49,183 bases of DNA from Cyanobacteria bacterium M_surface_10_m1_298 (lineage in GTDB: Bacteria > Cyanobacteriota > Cyanobacteriia > PCC-6307 > Cyanobiaceae), in NCBI GenBank assembly GCA_016882485.1, contig VGPT01000008.1:1-49183 (forward strand). Reading direction: 5' to 3'. Of the stretch, positions 17,112 through 25,675 are shown in pieces. Each line of letters begins with the position of its first letter. Within the stretch, counting starts at the first letter, position 1. A program made the translations under genes and the position numbers. The notes beneath the pieces were generated by a model that saw only the letters and a list, made by a program, of their open reading frames with translations, had not been told where the DNA came from and did not search any database.

Positions 17112-17573
17112 ATGCTTCGCCCTGCGACCCACCGCAGCCACCTCGGCCGGCTGCTGGCAGCCCTTCCCCTCGCGGCACTCGGCTGGGCTGCCCTTCCTTC
17201 AGAAGCCCTGGCAGGCACCGACACGGGTGCGAAAGGGGCACAGATCTATTGCTACATGCGCAGCAGTGGCAACAACCACGAAGTGAGCTGGAAAGCGGCC
17301 TACGCCACCGTGAAGCGTCAGAGCGCTTCGATGTTCAAGACGTCCCCTGAGCACGCCGCCGTGATGATCACCGAAGCGGTGGTGGCGGATCCCGGCAAAT
17401 ACCCCGACTGCGGCAAGTACCTCGGCGACCTCTACGTCAAGGCTGTGGAGAAGGCGGAGGAAGCCCAGAAGACAGGCGAACCCCACCCCGACGCCAAGCG
17501 TGCCGCAGAAGCCAACGGGACCTCGAGCAGTTCGGCCAGTGGCACCAGCAGCGGCAATCGCTACGCCTACTAA
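17112..17573 (+). CDS. Hypothetical exported protein
   Basis: From ATG 17112 the product is 153 residues. A signal peptide ends near SEALAG (about residue 35). The mature part has a conserved-looking core, GAQIYCYMRSSGNNHEVSW, with later EHAAVMITEAVV and DCGKYLGDLYVKAVEKAEE. A low-complexity Ser/Gly/Thr tail closes the protein. Two core cysteines could form a periplasmic disulfide. The GTG at 17079 would add 11 residues and weaken the signal peptide. I recall similar proteins in other picocyanobacteria as a domain of unknown function. It is followed 6 bp later by a lipoprotein gene. Confidence 0.7.
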   Translation: MLRPATHRSHLGRLLAALPLAALGWAALPSEALAGTDTGAKGAQIYCYMRSSGNNHEVSWKAAYATVKRQSASMFKTSPEHAAVMITEAVVADPGKYPDCGKYLGDLYVKAVEKAEEAQKTGEPHPDAKRAAEANGTSSSSASGTSSGNRYAY

Positions 17574-17579
17574 TCAGCG

Positions 17580-18029
17580 ATGGTGGATGCCCAACCCCGG
17601 GGCCTGAAGGCTCTGGCACGTGCCCTGGGGGCGGGTGCGCTCTCTCTGCTTCTCGGCAGCTGCGCAGGTGCTCCGGAGCCAGGGCAGCAGAAAGCGCAGC
17701 TGGATGACTGCCTGCGCAACGTCGACCTCACTCAGCTAGAGGCTCAGATCCGCCGCTGCGATGCGGTGGTGGAGGCCTTCCCGGGTCACCCCCAGCCCCG
17801 CAACGAAAGGGCCCTGCTGCTCCGCTTGGCCGGCAAACCGCAAGAGGCCTGCAAGGACAGCCTCCAAGCGGCCGCTGATCTGCGCCGAGGCCAGCACCGC
17901 CTCGAGCCACTGATGGCGGACGAAATCGCCTTGCGACGCCGCACCTGCGAACGGCTCACCAGCGATCCAACAGCTCCTGAACCATCTTCGGCAACGCCTG
18001 ACGACGCAGCTGCTGGGTCCCGCGATTGA
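17580..18029 (+). CDS. Hypothetical lipoprotein
   Basis: The 149-residue product has an N-terminal signal with the lipobox LLGSC near residue 28, so it is probably lipid-anchored. The mature part is helical with three further cysteines (DDCLRN, RRCDAV, EACKDS) spaced as in a TPR-like helical array. The C-terminal tail is acidic and Ser/Ala-rich. It starts 6 bp after the preceding exported-protein gene and is likely cotranscribed. Its last 74 bp overlap the 3' end of the opposite-strand helicase gene. No family is recognised. Confidence 0.65.
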   Translation: MVDAQPRGLKALARALGAGALSLLLGSCAGAPEPGQQKAQLDDCLRNVDLTQLEAQIRRCDAVVEAFPGHPQPRNERALLLRLAGKPQEACKDSLQAAADLRRGQHRLEPLMADEIALRRRTCERLTSDPTAPEPSSATPDDAAAGSRD

Positions 18030-19569
18030 GCAAGAGGGCAATGCGCTCGGCTTTATCCGCAATCAGTCCATCCACCAGCTGATCAGCCACCCCGAGTTGC
18101 AGCCAGTAGCACTGGAGGGCTGACTGCATGCCGATGCGGTGACAGCGATCCTCCGCCTGCTCAGCATCACCGGGCGTCCAGGGGCGCTCCAACAGCAGCA
18201 CATGGCGGGCGCGATGCAAAGTGAAGCCAAGGCCTCCCACCCCGTAGGTGGAGATCAATAGGGTTTCGCCGCCACTCTGAAAACGATCCACGACACCCTG
18301 TCGTTCTGAAGCGGGCAGACGGCCCGTGAGCAAGGCGCCACCCAGGCGCTGCTGCAGCAGTTCTGCAGCCGCCACAAACGCGGTGAACACCACCACCGAT
18401 TCACCCTGCTCGAGCAGAGGCTCGAGCAACGCCTGGGCGGAAGGCAGCTTGTACTCCGCTCCGATCTGCCGAAGGGCGGTCAACACAGCCAGGGCTTCGG
18501 CATCGCGCCGCACGAGACCGGCAGCGGCGCGGCGGCGATAGTCCTCCACCTTGAGTTGGAGGCGATGCTGGAAGCCCTGACCCGCAGCGTCGGAGAGCGT
18601 CACCGGTCGAAGCTGCCGCTGCTTAGGGGGCAGATCCAGGCAATCCTCCTTGCGCCGATGCAGCATCAGCGGGCGTACCAGCCGCTGCAGTTCTGGCAGA
18701 TGGGTGGCTCCCTGCGCCGACCAGTGCCGCGCCCCATCACGCTCGAGCCAATGCCCCTGGCAATAGCGCTCCTCAAAGGCGCGTTGATCGCGGGCGAGGG
18801 GATGACCGATGGCCGCCAGCAACGGGAACAGCTGCGCTGGCCGCCCGTTCTTCATCGGTGTTCCACTCAACAACCAGGCAGCCCGCAGGCGGGGATGCCG
18901 GGCCAGGCGCAAGAACGCCCGGGTGCGCGCCGCCGCCAGATTCTGCGCGAAGTGGGCCTCATCAGCGATCAACACCGTGCCCGCTGGAGGCAGGTCCAGC
19001 GGCAACGCCGCCCAGCTCAGCATTTCAATCTGCAGCTGAAGCGCGGCGGCCTCCTGGAGCCAGTGGCGATGCAAGCCCGTGGGGGCGATGACCACCACAC
19101 GGCAGTCGGCCGCACGCACCATCGCCCGCGCTGCCGTCAAGGCGGTGAGGGTCTTGCCGAGGCCCATGGCATCAGCGAGCACCGCTCCCCGCCGCGCCAG
19201 CAACCAACGCACTGCAGCCCGCTGGTGGGCAAACAGGCAGCGACCATCCGGCAAGGGCTGGCCGAGCTCAGCCAGCTGCACCAGCTCTCGATGAGGCGGC
19301 AACGGGGGCAGGGGTTGCTCGAGCCAGATGCACCACTGCTCCAGTTGTGGATCGAGGGCAAAGCGCTGACCAAAGCGCTGACGCAGCAGCAGAGCGGCCT
19401 CCAACGGAAACTCCCAACAGCCCTGGCGTGAACGCCAGAAACCGCGCGGACGCACGGCCCGCAACTGGGCCTGAGTCACCGCATCGAAGGGAAGCACCAA
19501 CTCGATGCCACCGGACTCCCCCAGCCGCATCAGGCAGCGGGATGCGGAGCTCTCGCGCGGCGGAGGCAA
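17956..19569 (-). CDS. SNF2-family DEAH helicase (SMARCAL1-like)
   Basis: The 537-residue protein is an SF2 ATPase of the SNF2 group. Motif I ADAMGLGKT lies near 132-140, motif II DEAH at 203-206, and motif III LLSGTPMKNG near 235. The C-terminal half holds STYGVGGLGF and the motif VI segment EQAEDRCHRIGM. The first 100 residues hold a small domain with a FWRSRQGCWEFPL pattern, reminiscent of the substrate-recognition region of SMARCAL1-type annealing helicases. Such enzymes translocate on duplex DNA and remodel forks or reanneal strands. It is divergent from an HNH nuclease gene. SNF2 proteins of restriction-like systems are larger, so a repair role is more likely. Confidence 0.88.
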   Translation of the reverse strand: MPPPRESSASRCLMRLGESGGIELVLPFDAVTQAQLRAVRPRGFWRSRQGCWEFPLEAALLLRQRFGQRFALDPQLEQWCIWLEQPLPPLPPHRELVQLAELGQPLPDGRCLFAHQRAAVRWLLARRGAVLADAMGLGKTLTALTAARAMVRAADCRVVVIAPTGLHRHWLQEAAALQLQIEMLSWAALPLDLPPAGTVLIADEAHFAQNLAAARTRAFLRLARHPRLRAAWLLSGTPMKNGRPAQLFPLLAAIGHPLARDQRAFEERYCQGHWLERDGARHWSAQGATHLPELQRLVRPLMLHRRKEDCLDLPPKQRQLRPVTLSDAAGQGFQHRLQLKVEDYRRRAAAGLVRRDAEALAVLTALRQIGAEYKLPSAQALLEPLLEQGESVVVFTAFVAAAELLQQRLGGALLTGRLPASERQGVVDRFQSGGETLLISTYGVGGLGFTLHRARHVLLLERPWTPGDAEQAEDRCHRIGMQSALQCYWLQLGVADQLVDGLIADKAERIALLLNRGTQQLRRQALPKMVQELLDRW

Positions 19570-19726
19570 AGGGGGCGAACGAGGGCTCCCACTCTGGCGC
19601 AGCGACTCTTAAGTTAGCCAGGCTGGAGTGGAATGCAAGTTCTGCAATAAGGCTTGCAAAATGCATCCTTCGACACATTGACAACCCAGCGACCAAGGGC
19701 AGACTCTCGGCAACCGATCCGATCGG
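19570..19726. promoter_or_regulatory. Divergent intergenic region between SNF2 helicase and HNH genes
   Basis: This 157-bp gap is less GC-rich than its surroundings and should hold the promoters of both genes. It contains the inverted repeat TGCAAG/CTTGCA with a 13-nt spacer (in GCAAGTTCTGCAATAAGGC). A perfect 12-bp palindrome, ATCCGATCGGAT (19717-19728), runs into the HNH start codon. No match to a known regulator site is evident. Confidence 0.4.
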
Positions 19727-20104
19727 ATGCACTGCAGGGATGCCGTTTTCCTGGAAGACTTGTGCCCCAAACTTCGCGTCCGACGCTGGAGACAATCCCT
19801 ACACACTTTTACCGATAAAACATGTATTTATTGCGGCAAACCCTCTGAGTCAATCGATCACGTCTTGCCCCAGAGCCGCGGCGGCCTGAGCGTGACAGAA
19901 AACTGCGTGCCGGCCTGCCTTGCCTGCAATGGCCGCAAGAGCGATGCCGACGCCTTTGACTGGTATCGGCGTCAGCGCTTCTACGACCCGCGACGGGCGA
20001 TGGCCATCCGAGCCTGGACCGACGGGGATCTGCGCCTGGCGGTTCGCCTGCTGCAGTGGGCCAAACCAGCCGGAACCAACGCGCCCGTGATGCAGGCGGC
20101 CTAA
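19727..20104 (+). CDS. HNH endonuclease
   Basis: The 125-residue product carries a compact HNH domain. CIYCG and CLACN supply the two zinc-binding Cys pairs around the SIDHVLPQSRGGLS catalytic strand-loop, where the DH pair holds the catalytic His. The N-terminal part (VFLEDLCPKLRVRRWR) is basic and could bind DNA. The C-terminal part YDPRRAMAIRAWTDGDLRLA is helical. The start at ATG 19727 lies in a 12-bp palindrome. It is divergent from the SNF2 helicase gene across 157 bp. McrA-like HNH proteins cut DNA, but whether this one serves repair or defence is not shown. Confidence 0.85.
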   Translation: MHCRDAVFLEDLCPKLRVRRWRQSLHTFTDKTCIYCGKPSESIDHVLPQSRGGLSVTENCVPACLACNGRKSDADAFDWYRRQRFYDPRRAMAIRAWTDGDLRLAVRLLQWAKPAGTNAPVMQAA

Positions 20105-20108
20105 ACAC

Positions 20109-20318
20109 TCACCAGATCCGGCAAGCCGCCGCGCCGTTGTGGCGCTCGCAGATCTCAGCCTGGGCCTGGGGCTGCTCAGGCGCAATCACCAGGGCCAGAA
20201 ACAGCACGGTGGCAGCCGAGGCAATGGCGAGCACACCACTGGGCGCGACTCCGCTGCGGCGACGCACAGGCAGGCGACGGGATGAAGCGAGAGGGGCGGA
20301 AAGGCAAGATGCGGTCAT
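20109..20318 (-). CDS. Hypothetical small protein with one membrane helix
   Basis: From ATG 20318 the product is 69 residues. It has a basic N terminus (RRLPVRRRSG) and one hydrophobic helix (about 30-47, GVLAIASAATVLFLALVI). A short tail ends EICERHNGAAACRIW, with two cysteines placed for a disulfide outside the membrane. The tail looks conserved among picocyanobacteria as I recall it. Its stop is 4 bp from the convergent HNH gene. It diverges from the SDR gene with 30 bp between starts. The function is unknown. Confidence 0.6.
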   Translation of the reverse strand: MTASCLSAPLASSRRLPVRRRSGVAPSGVLAIASAATVLFLALVIAPEQPQAQAEICERHNGAAACRIW

Positions 20319-20348
20319 CGACCTTGAGCGGGTAATACAGGTGTACTC

Positions 20349-21251
20349 ATGACGGATCAGGCTGTCAAGTCCGCGCCCCGCCTGTTGGTGATTGGTGGGG
20401 GCTACAGCGGTCAGCGCTTCGCCAGGGCCCTGCTGGATCAGGGCGCCACGGTCTGGCTGACCCGGCGCAACGGCATCCCTGAAACCCCTGATGGCGAAGG
20501 GCTGCACTGGCTCTCTTTCGATGCCAGCCAAGGCCTGATCCCTGCCCTACCGGAGCAGCTAAGCCATGTGCTGGTCACCATCCCCCCCAACGGGGAAGGA
20601 CGCGATGACGCCCTTGAGCACCTGCTGGGGGACCTGAGGCGCCAACCCCTGGATTGGCTGGGCTACCTCTCCACCACCGGGGTCTACGGCAACAGCGGCG
20701 GGGACTGGGTGGATGAAGGCAGCCCCACCACAGCCACCCTGCCCCGCAGCCAGGCTCGACTGCGCTGTGAGCAGGCCTGGCTCAACAGCGGTCTACCGGT
20801 GCAGAGTTTTCGTCTGCCGGCGATCTACGGCCCCGGGCGCTGTCCGTTTGAGCAACTGCGTCAGGGCAGCGCCCGGTTGACCCACAAGCCAGGACAGGTG
20901 TTCTGCCGCATCCATGTCGACGACATCGTTGGCGCCCTGATGCATTGCATCGCCCTTCCACCAAACGCCCGTCCAACGGTGGTCAATGTCAGTGATGACG
21001 CGCCCTGCCCCTCCAGCGAAACCCTGGGCTTCGCCGCCCATCTGCTGAATCTGAAGTTGCCGGCCTATCGCCGCTTTGCCGACATCGCTCCGGAGCTCAG
21101 CCCCATGGCCCTGAGCTTCTGGGAAGACAACCGGCGGGTCAGCAACCGCTTGCTCTGCCAAGGGCTCGGCTACCCACTGCGCTACCCGAGCTATCGGGAA
21201 GGCTTCACCGCCAGCCTGCGGGAAGAGCAGAGCCGGTCCAACGTTGCGTGA
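20349..21251 (+). CDS. NAD(P)-dependent SDR/epimerase family protein
   Basis: A 300-residue atypical short-chain dehydrogenase. The Rossmann motif is GGGYSGQRFA near residues 17-26, and other recognisable segments are YLSTTGVYGNSGGDWVDE, FRLPAIYGPGR and FCRIHVDDIV. The Tyr-x3-Lys pair is not obvious, which is common in the YeeZ-like subgroup of NAD(P)-binding proteins. The substrate is unknown. A nucleotide-sugar or sterol-like epimerisation is possible but not shown. It converges with the small membrane protein gene downstream. Confidence 0.8.
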   Translation: MTDQAVKSAPRLLVIGGGYSGQRFARALLDQGATVWLTRRNGIPETPDGEGLHWLSFDASQGLIPALPEQLSHVLVTIPPNGEGRDDALEHLLGDLRRQPLDWLGYLSTTGVYGNSGGDWVDEGSPTTATLPRSQARLRCEQAWLNSGLPVQSFRLPAIYGPGRCPFEQLRQGSARLTHKPGQVFCRIHVDDIVGALMHCIALPPNARPTVVNVSDDAPCPSSETLGFAAHLLNLKLPAYRRFADIAPELSPMALSFWEDNRRVSNRLLCQGLGYPLRYPSYREGFTASLREEQSRSNVA

Positions 21252-21263
21252 TGGAATGAGGCG

Positions 21264-21428
21264 TCAGGTTTGATCGGACCCAGCACCCTGCCGGGGCTGA
21301 TCTGGATCGGGCACAAAAGGAACGCCCACGTCGTGCAACAGGCGATTCCAGTGCAGTTCCACCCAGCCACTCTCCACTCCCTTCACCAGGACAAAGCCAA
21401 TCCCCAGCAGCAACAGCCAACGCACCAT
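21264..21428 (-). CDS. Hypothetical small membrane protein
   Basis: From ATG 21428 the product is 54 residues: one membrane helix directly at the N terminus (VRWLLLLGIGFVLVKG) and a soluble tail with GWVELHWNRLLHDVGVPFVP. The two start codons of this gene and pdxA overlap head-to-head. The frame extends to 21527 inside pdxA, but that part is shadow-like. It is short, so confidence is limited, yet the helix plus an aromatic-rich tail looks protein-like and it fills the gap between two convergent genes. Confidence 0.5.
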   Translation of the reverse strand: MVRWLLLLGIGFVLVKGVESGWVELHWNRLLHDVGVPFVPDPDQPRQGAGSDQT

Positions 21429-22449
21429 GGGACCCCAGGCCAGCGATCGCAACGCTAAGCGCCCTCGCCTGGCGATTTCGCTCGGGGATCCAGCCGGCAT
21501 TGGTGGAGAGGTCGCACTGAAGGCCATGGCGTCTTGGCGCGGCCAAGCGGAGGCCCCGGTGCTGGTGGGCTGCAGGCGCTGGCTGGAAAGCCTCTACCAA
21601 CAGCACAGGTCCCAGGCCGAGACCGCCTGGGCCGATCCAGCCACGCTCGAGATCCTGGATCTGCCGCTGCCCGAAGCCATCGCCCCCGGGCAACCCAATG
21701 CAGCCAGCGGTGAGGCGAGTTTCACCTGGCTCAGCGCCGCCACCGAACTGGTCCAGAGCGGTGCCTGCAGCGCCCTGGTCACCGCGCCAATCGCCAAGCA
21801 GTTCTGGCACGCCGCCGGCCATCTCTACCCCGGCCAGACCGAGCGGCTTGCGGAGCTGGCGGGAGTGCCGGAAGCCTCGATGCTGTTCACCGCGCGCTCA
21901 CCGCAGAGCGGCTGGCGCCTGAACACGTTGCTCGCCACCACCCACATCCCCCTGACTCAGGTGAGTCGCACGCTCAATGCTGAGCGGGTCGTGCAGAAGC
22001 TGGAGGTGCTGCGCAGCTTCTGCGAACGCTTCAATCCCAAGCCTGTTCTGGCCGTGGCCGGCCTCAACCCCCATGCCGGAGAAGCCGGACAACTGGGGGG
22101 GGAGGAGCAGCTCTGGCTGATCCCAACCCTGCGGGCCTGGCAAGAGCAGCATCCCCACTGCACCCTGCTGGGACCGCTCCCACCCGACACCTGTTGGATC
22201 TCCGCGGCCCAGGCCTGGCATCACCAGGGCAGCCACAACGCCCCGGATGGCTACCTGGCGCTGTATCACGACCAGGGGCTGATCCCGGTGAAGCTCCTCG
22301 CCTTCGATCAGGCGGTGAACACCAGCCTGGGCCTCCCCTTTCTGCGCACCTCGCCGGACCATGGCACTGGCTTTGACATCGCCGGCTTGGGCATCGCCAG
22401 GGCGGCCAGCATGGAGGCGGCGATCAGCGCCGCCCTGGAGCTGTCCTAG
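21427..22449 (+). CDS. pdxA: 4-hydroxythreonine-4-phosphate dehydrogenase
   Basis: PdxA oxidises 4-phosphohydroxy-L-threonine in the DXP-dependent pathway to pyridoxal 5'-phosphate. The 340-residue protein has the family signatures [12 protein letters not shown] at the N terminus, [32 protein letters not shown] and [15 protein letters not shown]. Metal-binding His residues are visible in the last three motifs. Length is normal. The TAG stop overlaps the reversed TAG of accB through CTAG. Confidence 0.97.
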   Translation: MGPQASDRNAKRPRLAISLGDPAGIGGEVALKAMASWRGQAEAPVLVGCRRWLESLYQQHRSQAETAWADPATLEILDLPLPEAIAPGQPNAASGEASFTWLSAATELVQSGACSALVTAPIAKQFWHAAGHLYPGQTERLAELAGVPEASMLFTARSPQSGWRLNTLLATTHIPLTQVSRTLNAERVVQKLEVLRSFCERFNPKPVLAVAGLNPHAGEAGQLGGEEQLWLIPTLRAWQEQHPHCTLLGPLPPDTCWISAAQAWHHQGSHNAPDGYLALYHDQGLIPVKLLAFDQAVNTSLGLPFLRTSPDHGTGFDIAGLGIARAASMEAAISAALELS

Positions 22450-22922
22450 CCAGGCTTCACCCGCATCAACACCTGCCCGAATTCAACGGGAGTGCCGTTC
22501 TCCACGAGGATCTCGACCACTTCGCCACTCACCTCAGACTCCAGCTCGTTCATGAGCTTCATCGCTTCGAGGATGCAGATGGTCTGACCCACATTGATGC
22601 GAGCCCCCAGCTCCACAAAGGCGGATTCTCCAGGAGCAGGAGAGCGATAGAAGGTGGCCACCATCGGTGCGGTGATCTCAATCAGATCGCCGCGGACAGC
22701 TGGTGCGGCCGGAGGAGCGGCGGAGGGAACAGCCGCCACAGGGGCGGGGGCTGCAGGGGCTGCCACAGGGGCGGGAGCCTGCATCACCACCTGGGGCTGG
22801 ACGCCGGGGAGATTGCGACGCAGCTCAAGGCGGAAGTCATCGCCTTCGAGCTTGAGCTCTTGGATATCGCTGTCACCAAGCAGGGCGATCAGCTCACGGA
22901 GCTGGTTGTGGTCGAGTTGCAT
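22446..22922 (-). CDS. accB: Biotin carboxyl carrier protein of acetyl-CoA carboxylase
   Basis: The 158-residue AccB carries the biotin that AccC carboxylates and the AccAD transferase uses to make malonyl-CoA. The C-terminal domain has the biotinylation motif EAMKLMNE, with Lys122 as the target. An Ala/Pro-rich linker (about 47-77) separates it from the N-terminal helical domain ([13 protein letters not shown]). It follows efp after 4 bp on the same strand, the usual efp-accB pair. accC is not in the window. Confidence 0.97.
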   Translation of the reverse strand: MQLDHNQLRELIALLGDSDIQELKLEGDDFRLELRRNLPGVQPQVVMQAPAPVAAPAAPAPVAAVPSAAPPAAPAVRGDLIEITAPMVATFYRSPAPGESAFVELGARINVGQTICILEAMKLMNELESEVSGEVVEILVENGTPVEFGQVLMRVKPG

Positions 22923-22926
22923 GGGA

Positions 22927-23487
22927 TCAGTTCTCGCGGCCCAGGTAGCTGTCGGTGCGGGTGTCGATCTTGATCTTTTCGCCGATCGAAAGGAACAACG
23001 GAACCATCACCTGAGCGCCGGTCTCAACGATGGCTGGCTTGGTGCCGCCGGTCGCGGTATCGCCCTTCACGCCGGGGTCAGTTTGGGTGATTTCCAGAAC
23101 AACGGAGTTCGGGAGTTCCACTTCCAAAGGCTTCCCGTTCCAATAGACGACGTTCACCTCCATCCCTTCCTTGAGGTACTTCCGCTGATCGCCGATCTGC
23201 TTGGCGGTCAGGCGCGTCTCCTCGTAGGTGGACATGTCCATGAAGACGAAGTCATCGGCCTCCATGTAGGTGTGCTGGAGCACAGCTTTCTCGAGAACCG
23301 CCTGGGGCACGGTCTCGCCAGCGCGGAAGGTTTTCTCAACAACGTTGCCGGACTGGACAGCCTTCAGCTTGGTGCGAACAAACGCGGAACCCTTGCCGGG
23401 CTTGACGTGCAAGAACTCGACGACACGCCAGACCTGACCATCGATCTCGATCGTCGTGCCGGTACGAAAGTCGTTGCTCGAGATCAT
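22927..23487 (-). CDS. efp: Elongation factor P
   Basis: EF-P relieves ribosome stalling on polyproline stretches. The 186-residue, three-domain protein begins [17 protein letters not shown], and the tip loop [10 protein letters not shown] carries Lys32, the residue modified in many bacteria. The C terminus [20 protein letters not shown] is typical. A longer open frame upstream (to 23844) is antisense to the cyclophilin gene and is rejected. The start diverges from the cyclophilin gene with 67 bp between. accB lies 4 bp downstream. Confidence 0.97.
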   Translation of the reverse strand: MISSNDFRTGTTIEIDGQVWRVVEFLHVKPGKGSAFVRTKLKAVQSGNVVEKTFRAGETVPQAVLEKAVLQHTYMEADDFVFMDMSTYEETRLTAKQIGDQRKYLKEGMEVNVVYWNGKPLEVELPNSVVLEITQTDPGVKGDTATGGTKPAIVETGAQVMVPLFLSIGEKIKIDTRTDSYLGREN

Positions 23488-23554
23488 TCCGGCTGAACGG
23501 TTCAGGCGGGATTGTACGGCTGTGGCAGAGTCCCGGCAGAGACAAGGCTGCAGC

Positions 23555-24640
23555 ATGGATCTCAAGCGCTGGCTCCACGGCTGGGCGGTGGCCCTGCTCC
23601 TGGTGATTGGGCTCCTCTGCCCTCCCCAAGTGGCGCCAGCCGATGCTGCACTTCCCCCTGGCAATGCGGTCAAGGATCCGACCGCCATCCTTCGCAACGC
23701 CCTGCCGATCCAGCAGAAGGATCTCCAGGAACTGCAACATCGTCTGGAGAGCACCAGCGAAGACCTCAGGGCCAAGCGCTGGAGCGCCCTGGCGAACACG
23801 GTGCGGCGCAGCCAAACCCTGCTGAGCAGCCGTTCGGAGGCCATCCTGGCGAGCCTGCCTACAGCCCAGCAACCCCAAGGCGCTGAGCTGCTCGACCAGC
23901 TGAGCGATCAAATGCAGGTGCTGGTGGCGAGCAGCGAGAGCTCGGATCGGGATCGCTTCCTCTCCGATCGGCGCCTGGCCCTGGCCAGCATCGGTGACCT
24001 GGAGGCCCTGATGGTGGGCGACTTCCCCTTCAGCATCCCGAGCACATTTGACAGCCTGCCGCGGCTACTCGGCCGAGCCACGGTGGAGATGGAAACCACC
24101 AAGGGCAACCTGATCGCCATCGTTGACGGCTACAACGCCCCCCTGACCGCCGGAGCCTTCATCGACCTGGTGCAGAAAGGCTTCTACGACGGCCTGCCCT
24201 TCACCCGCGCCGAAGACTTTTACGTGCTGCAAACCGGGGATCCCAAGGGGCCCGAAAGCGGCTACATCGACCCCAAAACCAAGGTGGAGCGCAAGGTCCC
24301 CCTGGAAATCATGGTGCCTGGAGAACAGCAGCCCTTCTACAACGAAACCTTTGAGGATCTCGGCCGTTTCGATGCCCAGCCGGTGCTGCCCTTCGCCACC
24401 CTCGGGACCCTGGGCTGGGCCCACTCCGATGAAGCGCTCGATGACGGCTCCTCCCAGTTCTTCTTCTTCCTCTACGAGGCCGAACTGACGCCAGCGGGCC
24501 TCAACCTCGTGGATGGTCGCTATGGCGCCTTTGGTTATGTGGTGGAAGGCTTTGATGTCCTCGAAGAACTGGGCATCAGCGACGGCATCGTCAAGGCCCG
24601 GGTGATCGACGGGGCTGAGAACCTCCAGCCCCACGCCTGA
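23555..24640 (+). CDS. Cyclophilin-type peptidyl-prolyl isomerase, CYP38/TLP40-like
   Basis: The 361-residue precursor has a signal peptide (hydrophobic about 9-24, cleavage near ADAALP). An N-terminal helical bundle contains [18 protein letters not shown], and a C-terminal cyclophilin-like domain runs from about residue 175 ([23 protein letters not shown]) and includes [11 protein letters not shown]. This layout matches the thylakoid-lumen cyclophilin CYP38/TLP40, which supports photosystem II assembly and has little isomerase activity. It should act in the lumen or periplasm. Its TGA overlaps the ATG of thiL by one base. Confidence 0.88.
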   Translation: MDLKRWLHGWAVALLLVIGLLCPPQVAPADAALPPGNAVKDPTAILRNALPIQQKDLQELQHRLESTSEDLRAKRWSALANTVRRSQTLLSSRSEAILASLPTAQQPQGAELLDQLSDQMQVLVASSESSDRDRFLSDRRLALASIGDLEALMVGDFPFSIPSTFDSLPRLLGRATVEMETTKGNLIAIVDGYNAPLTAGAFIDLVQKGFYDGLPFTRAEDFYVLQTGDPKGPESGYIDPKTKVERKVPLEIMVPGEQQPFYNETFEDLGRFDAQPVLPFATLGTLGWAHSDEALDDGSSQFFFFLYEAELTPAGLNLVDGRYGAFGYVVEGFDVLEELGISDGIVKARVIDGAENLQPHA

Positions 24641-25629
24641 TGCGCCTGCAGGAGCTGGGGGAATGGGAGCTGCTGCAGCGGCTCTCGACCTTTGCCCCGG
24701 CGGGTCAGTGGGATGACGATGCTGCTCTCCTGACGGAGCAGAGCGGCAGAACCCTGGTGGTGAACACCGATGTACTGGTGGAGGGGGTGCACTTCAGTGA
24801 CACCACGCTCTGCCCCCAGGACCTGGGTTGGAGGGCCGCCGCCGCCAACCTCTCCGATCTGGCGGCGATGGGCAGCACCAGCGTTGTCGGCCTCACCGTG
24901 GGCCTGGTGGCGCCGGGTGAGACCAGCTGGAGCTGGGTGGAAGGGGTCTACCAAGGCTTATCGGAGGCGCTCGGGCACTTCGGTGGCTGCTTACTGGGGG
25001 GTGATTGCAGCAGCGGAGCGCAGCGTCTGCTGGCGATCACCGCCCTCGGGCACGTAGGGGATGGCCCCATCCGCCGCGGGGACGGGCGTCCCGGCGACTG
25101 GCTCGTCTGCACTGGCCCCCATGGGCTCAGCCGACTGGGCCTAGCCCTGCTGCAGGGGGAATTGGACCCCCAGCAGCGCGAGCCGCTTCCCGCTGAGCTT
25201 CAAGCCGAAGCCGTGCGAGCCCACCAACGGCCGCGGCCTCGCCTCGATGTGGTGCAGCAGCTGAGTGCCCTGCGGCCCGCCCCGTGCCCCTGGCGCGTGG
25301 CAGGCACCGACAGCAGCGACGGGCTGCAACTGGCGGCCGCCAACATCGCCCGAGCCAGTGGCTGCAGGGTGGAGCTGGAGCGCCAAGCTCTGCCGATGGC
25401 CCCGCAGTTCAACCGACTGGCCAGCGCCGAGCACTGGTGCCTCAGTGGAGGGGAAGATTTCGAATTGATCCTGGCGCTCGAGCCCAGCTGGGGCGAGGCC
25501 CTGTGCGCAGCCATGCCGGGCTGCACAAGGATCGGCTGCCTCCTGGAGGGAGAGGCGGGGAAGGTGAGCTGGGCCGGCAGCGACCAGATGCTCGAGGCCT
25601 CCGGCGCCGGCTACTGCCACTTCCAATAA
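24640..25629 (+). CDS. thiL: Thiamine-monophosphate kinase
   Basis: ThiL phosphorylates thiamine monophosphate to the active cofactor TPP. The 329-residue protein of the AIR-synthase-like fold shows DDAALL, NTDVLVEGVHF, AAANLSDLAAMGS, LLGGDCSSG and GTDSSDGL, the conserved Asp-rich metal/ATP-binding segments. HWCLSGGEDFELIL follows near the C terminus. The start ATG overlaps the preceding stop, so it is translationally coupled to the cyclophilin gene. The gap2 terminator hairpin lies just after its stop. Confidence 0.96.
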   Translation: MRLQELGEWELLQRLSTFAPAGQWDDDAALLTEQSGRTLVVNTDVLVEGVHFSDTTLCPQDLGWRAAAANLSDLAAMGSTSVVGLTVGLVAPGETSWSWVEGVYQGLSEALGHFGGCLLGGDCSSGAQRLLAITALGHVGDGPIRRGDGRPGDWLVCTGPHGLSRLGLALLQGELDPQQREPLPAELQAEAVRAHQRPRPRLDVVQQLSALRPAPCPWRVAGTDSSDGLQLAAANIARASGCRVELERQALPMAPQFNRLASAEHWCLSGGEDFELILALEPSWGEALCAAMPGCTRIGCLLEGEAGKVSWAGSDQMLEASGAGYCHFQ

Positions 25630-25652
25630 AAAAAGCCGCCCTTACGGGCGGC
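25628..25652 (-). terminator. Rho-independent terminator of gap2
   Basis: On the minus strand, GCCGCCC (25652-25646) pairs with GGGCGGC (25641-25635) around a 4-nt loop, and seven T follow at 25634-25628. The perfect 7-bp GC stem with a T-run is the clearest intrinsic terminator in the window. It lies 23 nt past the gap2 stop. The plus strand lacks a T-run, so it does not serve thiL. Confidence 0.92.
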
Positions 25653-25675
25653 TGAAAGCAAGTGGAGTGATCAGC

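Noticed and set aside
17956-20104. Restriction-modification or defence island
   Set aside because: A helicase and an HNH nuclease are present, but no methyltransferase, specificity subunit or other defence gene is nearby. A repair role is more likely.
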